Source: Rhodeus uyekii (Eukaryota; Chordata; Actinopteri; Cypriniformes; Acheilognathidae). Taken from it: 64,000 nt of DNA. Of the stretch, positions 22,919-37,099 are shown piece after piece. The notes beneath the pieces are model-generated. The model was not told the DNA's origin and did not search any database. It saw only the letters and a program-made list of their open reading frames with translations. The stretch spans positions 2,440,001 to 2,504,000 of the forward strand of contig JAWRVZ010000054.1 in NCBI GenBank assembly GCA_037043235.1, written 5' to 3'. The translations under genes were made by a program, and so were the position numbers. Each line of letters begins with the position of its first letter. Within the stretch, counting starts at the first letter, position 1.

Positions 22919-25900
22919 CTGCAAAGAAGATGAATAAATAAACTGTAAAGGACATGCTTGCAGTGGTTTCACTGCAATCAGGAATTGTGATGATTACCAG
23001 TCAGTGGAGACATCAATCTTGGAGATCTTGAAGTTGAGGTCGGCCATTCCCCCCACAGGAACACGATCACTTCCTGTCGTGAAGTGGAGCAATTTCTTCT
23101 GCAGCTCCAAAGGAAAGGCCAGAACCAAATCCCAGAAGGCCCTGCAACACCAGAGGGAACAGTCACTTTTCCACTGACAGACATGCACGTGAAAGCATGA
23201 TTATAACAAATTATAAACAAGACATGTACCGGATGGTGGGGTCAGTTTTGCTGTAGCCTTCATATTGCACCACTCGCTGCAGAGAGCCCATGTCCAGATT
23301 TGGACTTCCACAAACCAGGATCTCAACCTCTTCTGGCCTCAAGAGCTACATAAATGACAAATGTAATCCTTACAGTACTGCCCTTGTTGTCAGATGCATA
23401 TTTCTGGAGAGAAATTGTTCATTTATACATTTAATTATGCCCCCTTACCTGCACGTAAACTTTGCAACAAAAAAGTATGGTTAACACTTTATAGTATAGT
23501 CAGTTAACACTGGCAATAGCTAACATTAACTGACAATGTATATGCACATATAAATGTACACTGCTCTACTTTTTTTTTTAATATTTTTGAAAGAGGCTGC
23601 ATTTATTTAATTTTAATATATTTTAAAATATTATTTATTCTTATGATGGTAAAGCTGAATTTTCAGTAGCCATTACTACAGTCTTTATTGTTACTGTACA
23701 TGGTCTTTCAGAAATAATTTGACTATGCTAATTTTGTGCACAATAAACATTTATTATTATTATCAATGTTTCCACAAAAGTATTAAGCAGCAAAACTGTG
23801 ATATTTTTTTCAGGATACATCGATGAGTAGAAAGTTAAAAAGTAGTAAACAGTGTTTATTTAGAATAGATATCTTTTGTAAATCTCTTTGCCACTTGTTA
23901 TCAATTTAATATGTCTTTGCTGAATAAAAATGATAAATTATATGATATTTTAATTAAATTAAGCGATTGTTTTACTTTCTTTGTAAGTTATACAAGATTT
24001 AATTCATTTTTAAAGTCAGTTTAATATAATCCAAGTAGTAAAGACTTATACAGCCACGTTGATTGCACTTAAACATTTAAGATAGCAACTTAACAAGTAT
24101 AAAGAACAAACATGATTTTGGATCAGTAATAAACAATAATATTAATTAATGTCAGTCCAGGTTAATAAATGCTTTAAAAATGATGGTCATTGTTATTATT
24201 CACCTAATATATTAACTAATATTAACCAATTTAAACAAATTTTAAATTATACTACTAACTGACCAATTTATGTTTATCATAAATCTAGCATTTGCATTCT
24301 TTATAGTTGCAATTTTAATTTGGCACATCATCTTAAAGTCGTGTATTACACATTTCATACATTTTTTGTATCACACATTTCATATACACCACACATAGCA
24401 TTAACATGATATTGTTTCTACTGCCACACCCTGCATGTATATAGGCCATGCTGTGCAGTGTGTTAAGAAACAGAGAGTGTAAAAGATAGAGAGACCGAAA
24501 GATAACGATAGGTCTTTAAGCCACAAAATGCAATGATTCAAACCGATCTGCCACGTCCTTCCCCTCCCTGCCTCACACCACACCAGGACCAGCGAGTCAG
24601 ATGTTACCATTACAGAGCCTCTTACATAAGCAGCCAGGGACACAGTCAACTGTTGCATAATCACTAAAGACTGGGACGGTCTAAAGTTGATCATTGCAAG
24701 TGGAATCAGATGAGGTCTGAAATCATGTTTATCTCCTCTTATTGTTACATTATTTCACTGCTGTCACACTGTTAACCAACCGGACACATTTATACAGCTG
24801 ATCCTACAACATACAGAGAGAAAAAAACTGCAAATCAACCAGTGATTGTGCAGTTCAGTGAACCCAGAAAGAAGCCAATGACTCACAGGCTGAACATTCC
24901 TTAAAATGGTCTGATGAAATAACTATCCCTATGCTCAACTTTTTTTCTGTACTCTGTGATCTCTTGATTAAGAGAGTAGTCTGGGGAAGCACCATATTGG
25001 GAAGTCTAAATCGAGGCTGAATCGTCGCCAAAATAAACATATGTGCAATTTACTATTTGCCCTGATGCATAGAGAAGAATATCCACGTACACATCTTCCT
25101 GAACTCATCATCCATAGTTTTAGGTTCATTGAAAGTCGTTTTTTTTACAAAAGAAAATGTGTATTGATGACTATGTTTTTTTACACAGACTATTCCAGGG
25201 CACAGTTTGAAACACCCTCCTTTAACATGTATTAAGACATGAGAATTTTAATTAAGAACTCACCAAACTACAGGGAATGTCAATTCGTGGCAACATACAT
25301 AACAATAAACAACAAAACAACTTCAAATTCTGCTGATACAAAACACTGTTATCCATAAATCACAGTAATGACATTTTCCGAACATACAAAAGCTTGCCAT
25401 GAAAATGAAAAGAGTCTGAAGAATTCAGGAAGGAAGTTTTTCAGATTTGGTCTCATTAAATAACACTAGATATTCTTTCAGATAAAATATAAGTTAAAAC
25501 AGATAATCAGATGTTATCTATTTTCAAACACCTTTAATAATTATTACCATCATTGTGTTTTGTTTAAAAAAATAGTTTTTAACTTATTAATGCTTATTAG
25601 TAATTAAATTATTATTTTAACATACTTTTTTCCATAGTCAATAATATAACCTCTATAAAAAAAGAAAAGAAAAAAAGAAAGAAAAGATTAAAAAAAAATC
25701 TCATAAACTAGTTCATTGAGTTAGCCTTGGCTGTATTTAAACAAATGGAGGAAAGCATGTTAAGTGACATCCTCATGAGCTACCCAAACTCTGTAAGAAA
25801 CTGCGCCTTTGTTTAGTTTCCAATTGACATGCTAAGCAGGACAAGAAGCTTGCTATTTTCTGGGGGCCTCTATGTATTTATTCTATAGGAACTGGAAGTC

Positions 25901-26028
25901 TGAGGTCTCTCCCAGCCAGTAGCAGAAGAGCCTGGATACGGTATAGAGACTGAGCAAACAAAGCAGGCCCAGTTACAGGGCACCATTCCAACAGAGGGGG
26001 AAGGGATGGCCCATACACAGATGTAGCC

Positions 26029-26065
<37 letters not shown>

Positions 26066-29000
26066 CCTGCCCTCTCTCCTGCCCCTGAAACTCTTTCTGT
26101 CAGAGAGCCACTAGTAGAATGTTCCAGAGCTTGCTGTGCCTCACAACAGCACTAAATGTTCAAAATGATTAGCTGGAGTGAAACTTCAAGTTGTTTCTTG
26201 GCTTCTACTCACTTGCTTCCAGAGAATTCCCCTTAGAGTTCCTTATTAATTTACCATATAATGAGCATTTTAACAAAAACTATACAGCAAACTACACAGA
26301 ACTCACCATCAGGGCATTTGAGGCACAAACGCTGTGAAAACCATGATAGAAAGCAGCAAACTGTCTGTAGATGGACTTATTAAGCAGGAAATCAATGTAG
26401 AGCTGGACATATTCTGTGCAGGGACAAACAGAACAGTCTTTCAGTAGGTGGAATAAGACATTGTGGCAATTCATGTTGAAAAGGGAAAACCAAGTCATAT
26501 ACATAACTAGCGAGAGGAGACTCTCACCTTTCCTGTTTAGGTTGGTTACAGGGATCTTGTCCCCTCCTGGTTTCAGATTATATGACTTGACCACTCCAAG
26601 TTCTTCCTGAAAAACCTAGAAGAAAATGTACAGAAATGACCTCCACTTCCATTATCTGCAGAATTGAATGTCTAGTTCAATCAGACAAACATGCTTATCT
26701 ATTAGATATCACAGAAGGAGAGAAAAGTCTGAGAGCAAACATCCTGATTTTAAAGGGGACTCACCTGAAATGTGGTGTAGAAGTCCTCTTCAACATTTCC
26801 TTCATAGATGAGGAGTTCCCCAAGCCCGTGAGATAGATCCTGAAATGCACACAAAAGCACTTAATTAGACAAATATTCTGAATTTGCTACTTTTTATGTT
26901 TTATTCTTTTCAATACAAATCATAAAAAACTGCATTGACAATAAAGTAAAGATGATAATTTGTGAGGGATCTGTGACTGTGAGAGCATTGAATCTTAGTT
27001 AATAATAATAGCATATGGGATGTTTGTGCTGTTTGAGGCAAATTGCGGAAATCTTGGTTTTTAAATCTTTTTAGATCTTTCATTTTAAGAAAGTAGCTTT
27101 AGAGGTTCCACGTCCACATTACCTTTGGAAAAAGTTTGAAAAAAGGAAGCAAACAACGCCTGCAGCCAGTTATGTAAGTTTGGAGGAAGCTAGAGACCGT
27201 TAAAACAGAACATCTGGCTCATTTAAATTTGACTTTGCAGTAACGGTAGAGCAAAGGGAAATCAATATGAAAACGGAGTTTCTCAAAATACAATCAACCG
27301 CTTTTATGTTATTTCAGCATACATATTAGTCTGTATTATAACCAGTGTCTTCAGAAAAATTAGAAAATATTGGGCGCCCTCTGCTGGACCTATGAGAGGC
27401 AATGGCTGAGTCCGAACAGACATATGTAGTAAAAGAAAATATAAATGAGCTTATAGTGTACTGGAACCAATCAGTCATGATTACTCCGTGTGTTCCTAAT
27501 TAAATGTATTTAAAATGCGTCTGTGATTTTACTAAGTTTAATAATATACGAATTTAAGACTTTAAGAAACATCTGTAATGATGTAGTGTTTGCTACACTG
27601 TTTGAATCTCATTAACTAAAAATGTAGTGGAAAAAAACTACTTCAAGACATTTCAGTGTAATTTATTTATGTGATGTTAAATCAGAATTTTCTTTAGCCA
27701 GTACTCCAGGCTTCAGTGTGACATGGTTTTCCACATCATTCTAATATGCTGATTTGGATTTCTTAAGTGTTTGGATGGGAAATATTTCTCATTAATATAA
27801 TTGTTAAAAACATTTGTGCTGCTTAATTTTTTTTTTTTTTTTTTGCCAAAATCAGGACATACTTTTCCATCCAAGATTCTGTGGATTCAGTAATCTTCAA
27901 AAGAACAGCATTTATTTGAAATAGAAATATTTTAGAACATTCTCACTTTTCAAATCAATCACTGGTGAATAGAAGTATTCATTTATTTTTTAAACTGACC
28001 CCAAACTTGTGTAAATAAAATCTGACTTGTATACATTCAAACTATTTTTTTGCTACCTTATTTAGTAATAAGTGACAGTGATTGTACATTTTGTATTTGA
28101 TAATATGCCATATTAGAAATTAGTATTTGATGGGTTAAGGAATTAATGAGACAGGCATGACTTTATCAGCAGAGCTGAAAGCCAACAGCATGCTATAACT
28201 GAACAATGCACCATTTGAGGCTTATTAATTGCATCCAGGTTGACTAGACAACAGGAGTGTGTGACCCTGTGATGGCTGGGTCACAATGTGCAACATCCCT
28301 GGATGTGCAAATGATTACAAAAAATCTTAGTGTTATTCTTTCAGTCATCTACACTGTTTATAAATGTCACCATATCATGAAAAACACATCAGAAATAGAA
28401 CATATAAGCAACATGGGCTGTTGAATATCATTATTGGAATAATGATGTGTTACACTGCACATTGACAGCTGGTGATTCACCCATCAGGGACTGACAAACT
28501 GTGTTCATCAGGATTTGGCTGGATTAAATATTATGCCCTGAGGCGTGCCACAGCTTGTGTACATACAGGCATAATCTGCTGGAGGTCCTCCAGGGTGAGG
28601 GTCGCCATGCCGACGGGGGTGTCGAGGTCACACGGCACAATAGGCGGGGTCAGCAGCTTCTTGTAGACACAGGGGGGGAAGCGAATGTCCAGTGTGATGC
28701 TGTTATACACAGCCAAGCCCATAAGCTGACAGATGGGGTTAAGTGCACACAGCTGGAGAGATTCAGAGACCTGACAAACACCTCTAGCCTTCTGTTACAC
28801 AACGGTTGCGTCCTAAAACAAAGACAGCTTCCTCTCTGCTTGATGGTCGACGTTTTAACAGGCAGAGGTTTTTATGAATGCACCTTTAATAGTCTGCTTT
28901 CCATGACTGTCATGTCTAAGGATCCAAAGCAAGGTCAAGTGAGTTTTAATCACAACCAAGCAAATATTTAATGGCTGCAATGTTTTTTTGTGAATAGAAA

Positions 29001-32000
29001 TTCAATAATTGTAAAAAAAAAATGCAAAAGTGTGCATTTACAAAAGAACTGTTTAATTTTTAACTAACAAACTACACAACCATTCAAAAGTTTGGGGTCA
29101 ATACTTTCCGAAGTTAATACCTTTTGCACAAGTATAAATTTAAAATTGATTAAATGTGGCAGTAAATACATATAAAATGTTACAAAAGATTTCCATTTTA
29201 AAATAAATGCTATCCTTTTGAACTTTATACTTCATTAGAATTCTGGGGAAAAAGATCAAGTTTTTGACAAAAAAATTTGAGGAGTACACAGACGAAAATA
29301 ATGAGAAAAGTTTTTCGGCAAATCGGTTAATTGATTTAATACATATGTTGATATATTGAAGTCTCTTAAGACTCAAGTAACGGCTGCTGAAAATTCAAAA
29401 CGATGCCATCACATGAACGAATTACATTTTTATAATGAAACAAAAAACTTATCTTAAAATGTAATAATATTTCACAATATTTATGATTTTATTGTTCTTT
29501 TGATCAAATAAATGCAGCTTTGGTGAGCATAAGAGACTGAGCAAAAGACAAAATTCTTACCAATCCCAAACTTTTGAAAGGTAGTGTATATGCACAAATG
29601 TTTATATCAAAGGCCGCTTGATTAGTGTGTATGATTAAGGTTGGAAGTAAGCTCTGCAGGAACGTGGACCTTGAAGGCCAGAGCTGCTCTATATACTAAA
29701 GTACTGTGCTCACTTGAAAAAGAACCTCCCCTAACCACAATCCTTTGACTAGCAATAGCAAGTAACAATTTATGATTTATAATTTGCTCAAAATATTGTC
29801 TATATTGTATAAAAATTTGTCTGTTTCCGTTTTCTAAATGCATGTTTTTTTATATTACTGTTAATAACTCATCCATGCATGTTTAACTTTTTAAACTCAT
29901 AAATCAATATTTCAGATCTCAATCTCTCAGATCAAACTTCTCTATGGTGACGTTAGCCAGACTAATCTTCTCTAATCATTTTGTCTGCATAAACCCCATT
30001 CAAAGAATTCCTTTCTTACAATCCACTTCAGATCTGCCTCTAACCTGCTTTTGTTTTTAATCCTCAAAAAAGTGAAATAGAAATACCCAGATAATCCACA
30101 TAATTGGAATTTGAATTGAATTTGATATAAGTTATATATATTTTTATGAAATATAATACTCGTATATAAAATATAAATTGTGTCGTATTGAACCAATTAG
30201 TATATGGAATTTATAAGGTCATTACCTTATTCTATACACTAGATCAGTGGTCCCCAAAACCCGGTCCGAAATGGTACCTGGCCGCGGATCGAATTCGAAT
30301 TCTGTGACGCTGCCGCTTTGGCGGTGAGGAGGTGTGTTTAAACAATCTCAATATCTGAATATCAATTCAAGATAAAGGAATCCGTTTGGTGCCACAAGTT
30401 CTGTCATATTTCACAATATGGCAACATAACCTAAAGCCTCACAGTAAGATGCATGTAAGAACACCCAACAGGTGTATTATACATTTAGAGAAAAAATTTA
30501 AGTCCAATGAGTAAGTGCTTTCAGCTGTAACTGACAACTCAACTCCATGTGCTCTCCATATGTCTAGGGATAGTGATGGGGGAAAAAAGTCATCGGCGAA
30601 AGAGAGAGAGAAAGAGATGGGAGGGGGCGTGAGCAGACAGGTGGGACAGTTTCCATGAAGACTACAGAGATGAGAACACAAACTGAGCCCTCGCTGTTCC
30701 AAATGGGACAAAAGAAAATTATCTTTATTTCATAATTTTTCACTAAAGTGACACAGCAGTCCTGTGCTGCAGGAGAGAGAACTCAGAGGCCAGGTCGTGT
30801 GCTTGACCGGCAGCCACATGTATTGAGAGGCCCTAGCCAGAGGGACAATTAAAGGTGTAATGGCAAGACACAGCAGGCTTTGGCTGCCACCATGTCTCCT
30901 CACACATTCCCAAGAGCAGCGTGCGGACTGGGTCTCTACACTGACACACGAACCACATCATTTTCAAATCATTTTCATAACCAGAACTATATCTGTGCAT
31001 CTTTCATTAGTGTCATATTGCATTATAGCCCTGTGTAATTGACATTTAGAAATCACATTTCATAAAAATAGCATATGCTCAATTTTCACATCATCATAGC
31101 ACAGATTGGTGGCAGAAAATACATTTCCCACCAGAAAACAGAAGGACGAGACTGAACCTCAGAAGTGTATGCCAAGTGGGAGCTGACTCTGTATTTATGC
31201 ACTATTTTAAGTTTGTAACACCCACATGTGACCACCTATATTGTATAAACTGCAGCGAAATTAAAGGATACGACTCCAACCAATCGGAACTCTGAGTAGT
31301 TGTCACATTTCCAGCTGCTGAACCAATGACACTGGGACTCCTTCACATACGTGAACATGCCTGTAACATGACACAGACACCAAATAGAAATATTAACATT
31401 AATGAGCAGAACTTTTTATTTTAGCATATACCAGCTGTATATCATCCAAGACTGGCACTTTGTCCTGACTGTCTTACCATAATCTGTGTGAAAAATCTGT
31501 CGAATCAGGAGAAGAAACCACTCTTTTGTGAGTCCACCCATGTCCAACCCTGCTTCTCCAACAAACGTCACTTTCAGTTTTTTCTTAAGGTCTGCTCGCT
31601 TTCTCGAAAGCTATTAAAAAAAGGGAACATTTATGGAGGGGCCATTTTTCCAAATTAAGTATTAGACAGACTTAGAACTTTCCAGAACATAATGTAAATG
31701 CTTTTGGCTGAAAGTCCTTTTAGCCTAGGAAGACAAAACGTAGATTTGTGATACTTTATCCAGAGCAATGCACCCCACACAGAAGTCTTCCTATAGAGCT
31801 CAAATGTTTTCAGTGGTTCAAAGGAACTCATGGTAACATCTCCAGGAACAGACGCAATTCTACGTTTACAGATCTGGACCGAGCAGTATTACCTCATCCA
31901 GTGAGTCACTGACCAGCTGCAAACGCCTAACTTTAATGTTGAGAAACAGCAGACTCATATCCACCCTCTGCCTGCGAGAGACCTTGTCCACCAAGGTTTG

Positions 32001-35000
32001 CTGCATTAGAAATAGAGAAGAATGCATTTATCAGTTAACATTCCCCTGAAAGAATGTCTAGATGTCTTGTTTCCGAGTAACACATTTCTTAGACGGTTGA
32101 TGTCTGTCTATTTGTGGTGTGTGATGATATTATTCTCTAGCCACATGTCTGTTTATCCTACAGTATGGAGTGAGCCATAGGAATGGCAATTATGCTGCCA
32201 CACCCATACTAGGATTATCATCAAAAAATACTCTCAAACTAGAAAACATTGTCTCAAACAGAGACTACCTTTTTCATCTTAAGAGTATAGAGAGAGATCT
32301 TTATGTACTGTGAATTCTTACCCTGGCCATACTGATCATCTGCTGCTCAGAGTCTCTCTGGATGATAGCCTTCTTCACCACTGTGGATAGGATGAAAGGG
32401 AACTGACAGAAGGTGAACCTGAGAAAATATAGAAACTACTTTATCTGGGGGAAGAGCTGAAAATGTACACGAGTGATAGGCATCATGTACATTAGTGACA
32501 CTTGTGTATACTGCAAAATAAAATACAGTGGAGTTCACTTATCTCGAGTCACGGTTAACTCGCCAATCCTATTATGTCAACGTTTTTAAAGTGGAACCGG
32601 TAAACTCCCTATTTGTCTCAGTATTTTCGATTCTTTAACATCGATTCGTTAATGTCGCCGAAATCTAATATCTTGAGCAAAAAAAGGGACAAAATCGTCA
32701 CTTCACTTGGTTGTTTCGTGACTAATTTGCGTACCTAGTTCACTGCGACAGTTTGCGTTGCACGTGGATCGCGGTCCGCTCACGGTTCACTCCCTGTCGT
32801 TGATCTCGTCTGAGGGATAACACATTGTAGCATCCCGCACGTTTTTTTGTGATTTTGTGAGCAATCTTTGTGTTTGCATTGTTGGAGAATATAATTAAAG
32901 AATATAATTTTTATTGTGGTGGTTTTACATATGCCTTTTGTTGTTAGCAAACATACACACAGTAGGCCTACAGTGTATGTACATTTTTTTAGATAAATGC
33001 CGATCGCTTCATCAAGCAAATCGCGGCAACACTGTTGTGTAAAAATATACCAATAACTCGAGCATGTACATTCTCATTTAATAACTCACATCATGTACAA
33101 CAATAAATGTTCATTTTTCTTTCTTGCGAGGGTTGTTGTCTTTGGGGCTCTGACAGCTGGCGCTTCGCTTGTACTATCGCTCTGACAGCTACGCTGATAA
33201 GCTGTCTGGCCTGTCAATCATGCAAGAAGACGTGATTGGCTGTGCTGCCATGAGGGCGTGCTCTTCTCATCTCATCCGATGATCAACACAACACGCTTCT
33301 TAAAGGGACGAACTGCACAGCGCAGAGAGGAGAGACTGCCTTTTTTCTTCTGATTCTGACTTGTGTTTGTTTTTTTTATTGTGTGAATTTCGCGCACAAG
33401 CACTGTGTACAGAGCCTGAACAGTTATGGATAATTGAAGTAAATTGATATTACAATTTAAAATTACTTAAAATGTCTATTTTTAATAAATGTTCAAATGC
33501 TTCTGTGTTGAAATAGTGGAATTTTCAGCAGCCATTTCTCAACACAAACCATTTTAAAATGCTAATTTAGTGCTGAAGAAACATTTAGTGTTATTATTAT
33601 TCTCAATGCTGAAAACATACCAATAATTTGTGGAAACATTATTTTCAAGATTCAGGATTAATGATTAGAAAGTTCAAAATAAGAGCATTTACTTTATTGC
33701 CACTTAAATTTAAAGTATTAATGTTGAATACAATTATAATTGAATAAACATAATTGTAATTTATTTTAATGATGTTTCACACATAAATCTTGTTTTTACC
33801 TTGATGTTGTTTGGTAAAACATCCTTAAAACAAGAAAAATAAAAGTTTACAGTTATTTTTGTTGTCACACCTGTTTGAATGTCCGTGAGCCTGCCACGTG
33901 TGGTAATCCTCCATAAAATCTATGTGGTCCAAGGTTAAGTTGTAGAAATCAGTGAAAGAGATGATAGGGGGGCAGGAAATGCTGTTTGCTGCATCTGTTA
34001 AAATAAGATCAATGTTAATTTTTTTTTTCTTTCTGAATCAAGTAATTTGACTTTCTCCAAGCCCTCTCTAGTGGTTAGCACAATGGTACTCACTAAGCAG
34101 GGAGAGGACTTTAGTGGCTGAGGGAATCCACCAAGAGCATTTGGCCATGGGCGGCAACTCTTCTGGCTTGGCAGGAAATAGGCGGGTGGTGATAAAGAGC
34201 TGCAAGCGCTCCACCAGCTGTTTAAAACGCTTTTGAGGCAGCCTATAAGATGAAAAATCCTGAAGAGTAAATAATCCGTTCACACTTCTTTTTTACTGTC
34301 AATTTGTGCAATGCCAGTTTTGATTTATTTTATTTGTTAAAATCACAACTTTATTTTATTTGTTTAAATCACAACTAATTGAGATTAAAACATCAAAAAG
34401 CTCACTTATTTAAAATACATTTTGCACAAATTTGATTTAAAACAAGAATCTAGACTTTTCCATTGTTAATTGCTCCCTTGTACAGACAGACTGAGTCGGA
34501 CTCACTTTTTAAACCAGTGCATCAGGAAATGGTGGTCCGCTTCAGCCAAGGCTGCTATTTGCCTTAGTAAGTGTGCATAGATGACATATGTGGCTGGACT
34601 GGTGTACTGAGGGTTCTACGACACAGAAAAGCATTTCAGCAAACTTCAAAAAGGAACTATAACTTTTTGTTTAGGAGCAGAGAAAGAAGTCTGGCTTTTA
34701 ATAAGAAGTGGCATTGCAGCGGAAACCAGCTCTTTTCCTCTCCAGCATGATCTCATCCGTTCCTTCGGCACAGTGAACGCAAATAATACAGAGGATGCCT
34801 GACATTAGTGGCAGACAGATCAGCCCAATAATTGCCTCTGCTTTACAATTTCATCATGTCCTTCATGGAAATGTAGGTCAGGGAGCCCATCAACAGTCTA
34901 GAGATGAATAACGCTATACGACATTTATACTGAACATGCTTCTGTTTATGAAAACGTCTGACTCCCGCCAGCACTGATCCCCATCAAATGTTTCATAATG

Positions 35001-37011
35001 CCAAAACAAACCCCAGAACAAACCGAATCTTAGCTAACCAAGCCATCGTCTCTCTCTGTACCCACAGCTTCCCAGGCTTAAATCCAGTAGTTGTGTCCTT
35101 ATTTGGACAGTCCTAGGCCAGCCTGCGCTGGTCACGTGTGAAGTAAACACTTAGCTCACGATCTGTCTGCACTAGAGCAGAGCTATGGCTGGAGTCAATG
35201 GGCCATGTGGTGAGAGAGATGATCAAGAGTTTCCTGCAACTCCGGTTCGCCTCTTACTCAGCCTGGGGTGTTTAACATGGCTACCAACACAAAGGGCAAC
35301 TCAAAGACAGATTAGAGCAAGTTTGCCGTATAAGCGCACATCTATATCGCACACAGATAACTGCTTTGGTTTGCAAAGGGAAATTACATGTATTACAGAA
35401 AAGTATCACATGTCTTTGGGCTCTGTGTAATGAATGCAATTTTGAATTAATGGCATGGGTTTGGAGAGGAGTGAATAGATGAGCAGTGTTGGGATATCTA
35501 AAAGATTAAAAAGTAACTAAAAGAAGCTTACTTAACTACAGTAAGTCAGTAGTATGACAGTAGCTCAGCTATTCTCAACAAAAAAAAAATCAATGATCAT
35601 CAAAACTCAACACTATATTTATTAAATAACATTGTATTGTGCAAGAAGCTTTATAAGCAACTGGAGGCAATATTCAGACACTCTCCTATTTAAGTTAGTG
35701 TTTTTTGTAGCACATTATTTAGTTACATGCTGATATCAATACGTTTTCAAATAAATTCTGCTGTTGAAACATCATTGGTTGTATTTCTTAGATAAACTTT
35801 CATGAACATTACATTAATTCTGCCACCGTAAAATGACTACTAGAATAAATACTGCTCTGATTATAACAAGAAACAAAATTATTCTTATAAACTTATTGTT
35901 ATACATTTAGAATATTATCCTAATACCTAAATCCTAATAATTAACACTTAATATTCATCAATTGTATTAATTCGCTTGCTCTTTTAAGCAGGCGAATTTA
36001 AATGTTTTAAACTTTGTTTATATTGTTTTCCTGTGACCACTGTAAAGCTGCTTTGAAATAATACAATTTGTATTGTAAAAAGCGCTATATAAATAGAGGT
36101 GACTTGACTTGACTAATAGAGTAAACAGCTTCAATGTAGTTAGCTATTTTGTTAGTAGCTTGCTTTGAAGGTACTTTATTTTAAAAAAGGTCCTGAACTT
36201 GATTATATTTTAACTTAAACTCTGATAGCTTTAAAGTAGTTTAAAAGTATCTTCAATTAAACTGAAGATCAAACTAATCAAGTGTTACGTCCCTCGTTAA
36301 GTTGTTACTTGTGTCTAGGATTATTAAGACGCAACAAAAAGAAGTATTGTGTATGTGTGTAAGTGTGTCTAAACAGTGTGGAAATGGGGAAAGGAAAAAC
36401 ATCACACCAGGATTTTACAGTAAAGCAAAGCACTGCTTTCTTAAGAACAAAAAACTCATACATTTCATTGTGAAGAAAAGAAATCCCAAGTGTGTAAAAA
36501 CAATGGCATTACCTGCACAAGAACAAAATATGCTCTAAGGTCATCCTTTGTGCGAGGCCTAAAAATACAGAAACATAGGTGACAGGGATTATTTTTTAAT
36601 CGAAATTATCTGCAAACACTTAATGTCCTCTTTTAGTGCTTCAGTGAGAGAACACAATGCACTACTCACCCTTTCCATTCTCTTAATAAGCTATTAATAA
36701 TTCCCTTCAGGACTGATTTCTGTGTATCCGCAGGCTGCAAATTAGCCAGATTAAACCAATTTTGTTAAAACCAAATTCAAAATAACAGACAATGGCTTAA
36801 TGTGTAATTCAATTATAAGAGAACTTAAGTCCATTTGTGTAATGGAAAATGTCTTTACGTACCGTGTGGAGTAAGGCATCATAAACAATATTGACAAATT
36901 TGATGTTTATTCCTGAGTCTTCAATAGTGTTGAAGGGAGCATTTGCTTCTTTCTAAGGGGAACAGTACATAATTTTTCTAAGAAGAACATAACATTAAGC
37001 ACACTTACATG

Positions 37012-37099
<88 letters not shown>

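Noticed and set aside
24401..24694. 97-codon minus-strand frame in hectd2 intron 18
   Set aside because: No splice context or recognisable family; length is compatible with chance.
28555..28971. 138-codon plus-strand frame
   Set aside because: Its first half is antisense to the hectd2 exon at 28567-28725; the rest has no family character.
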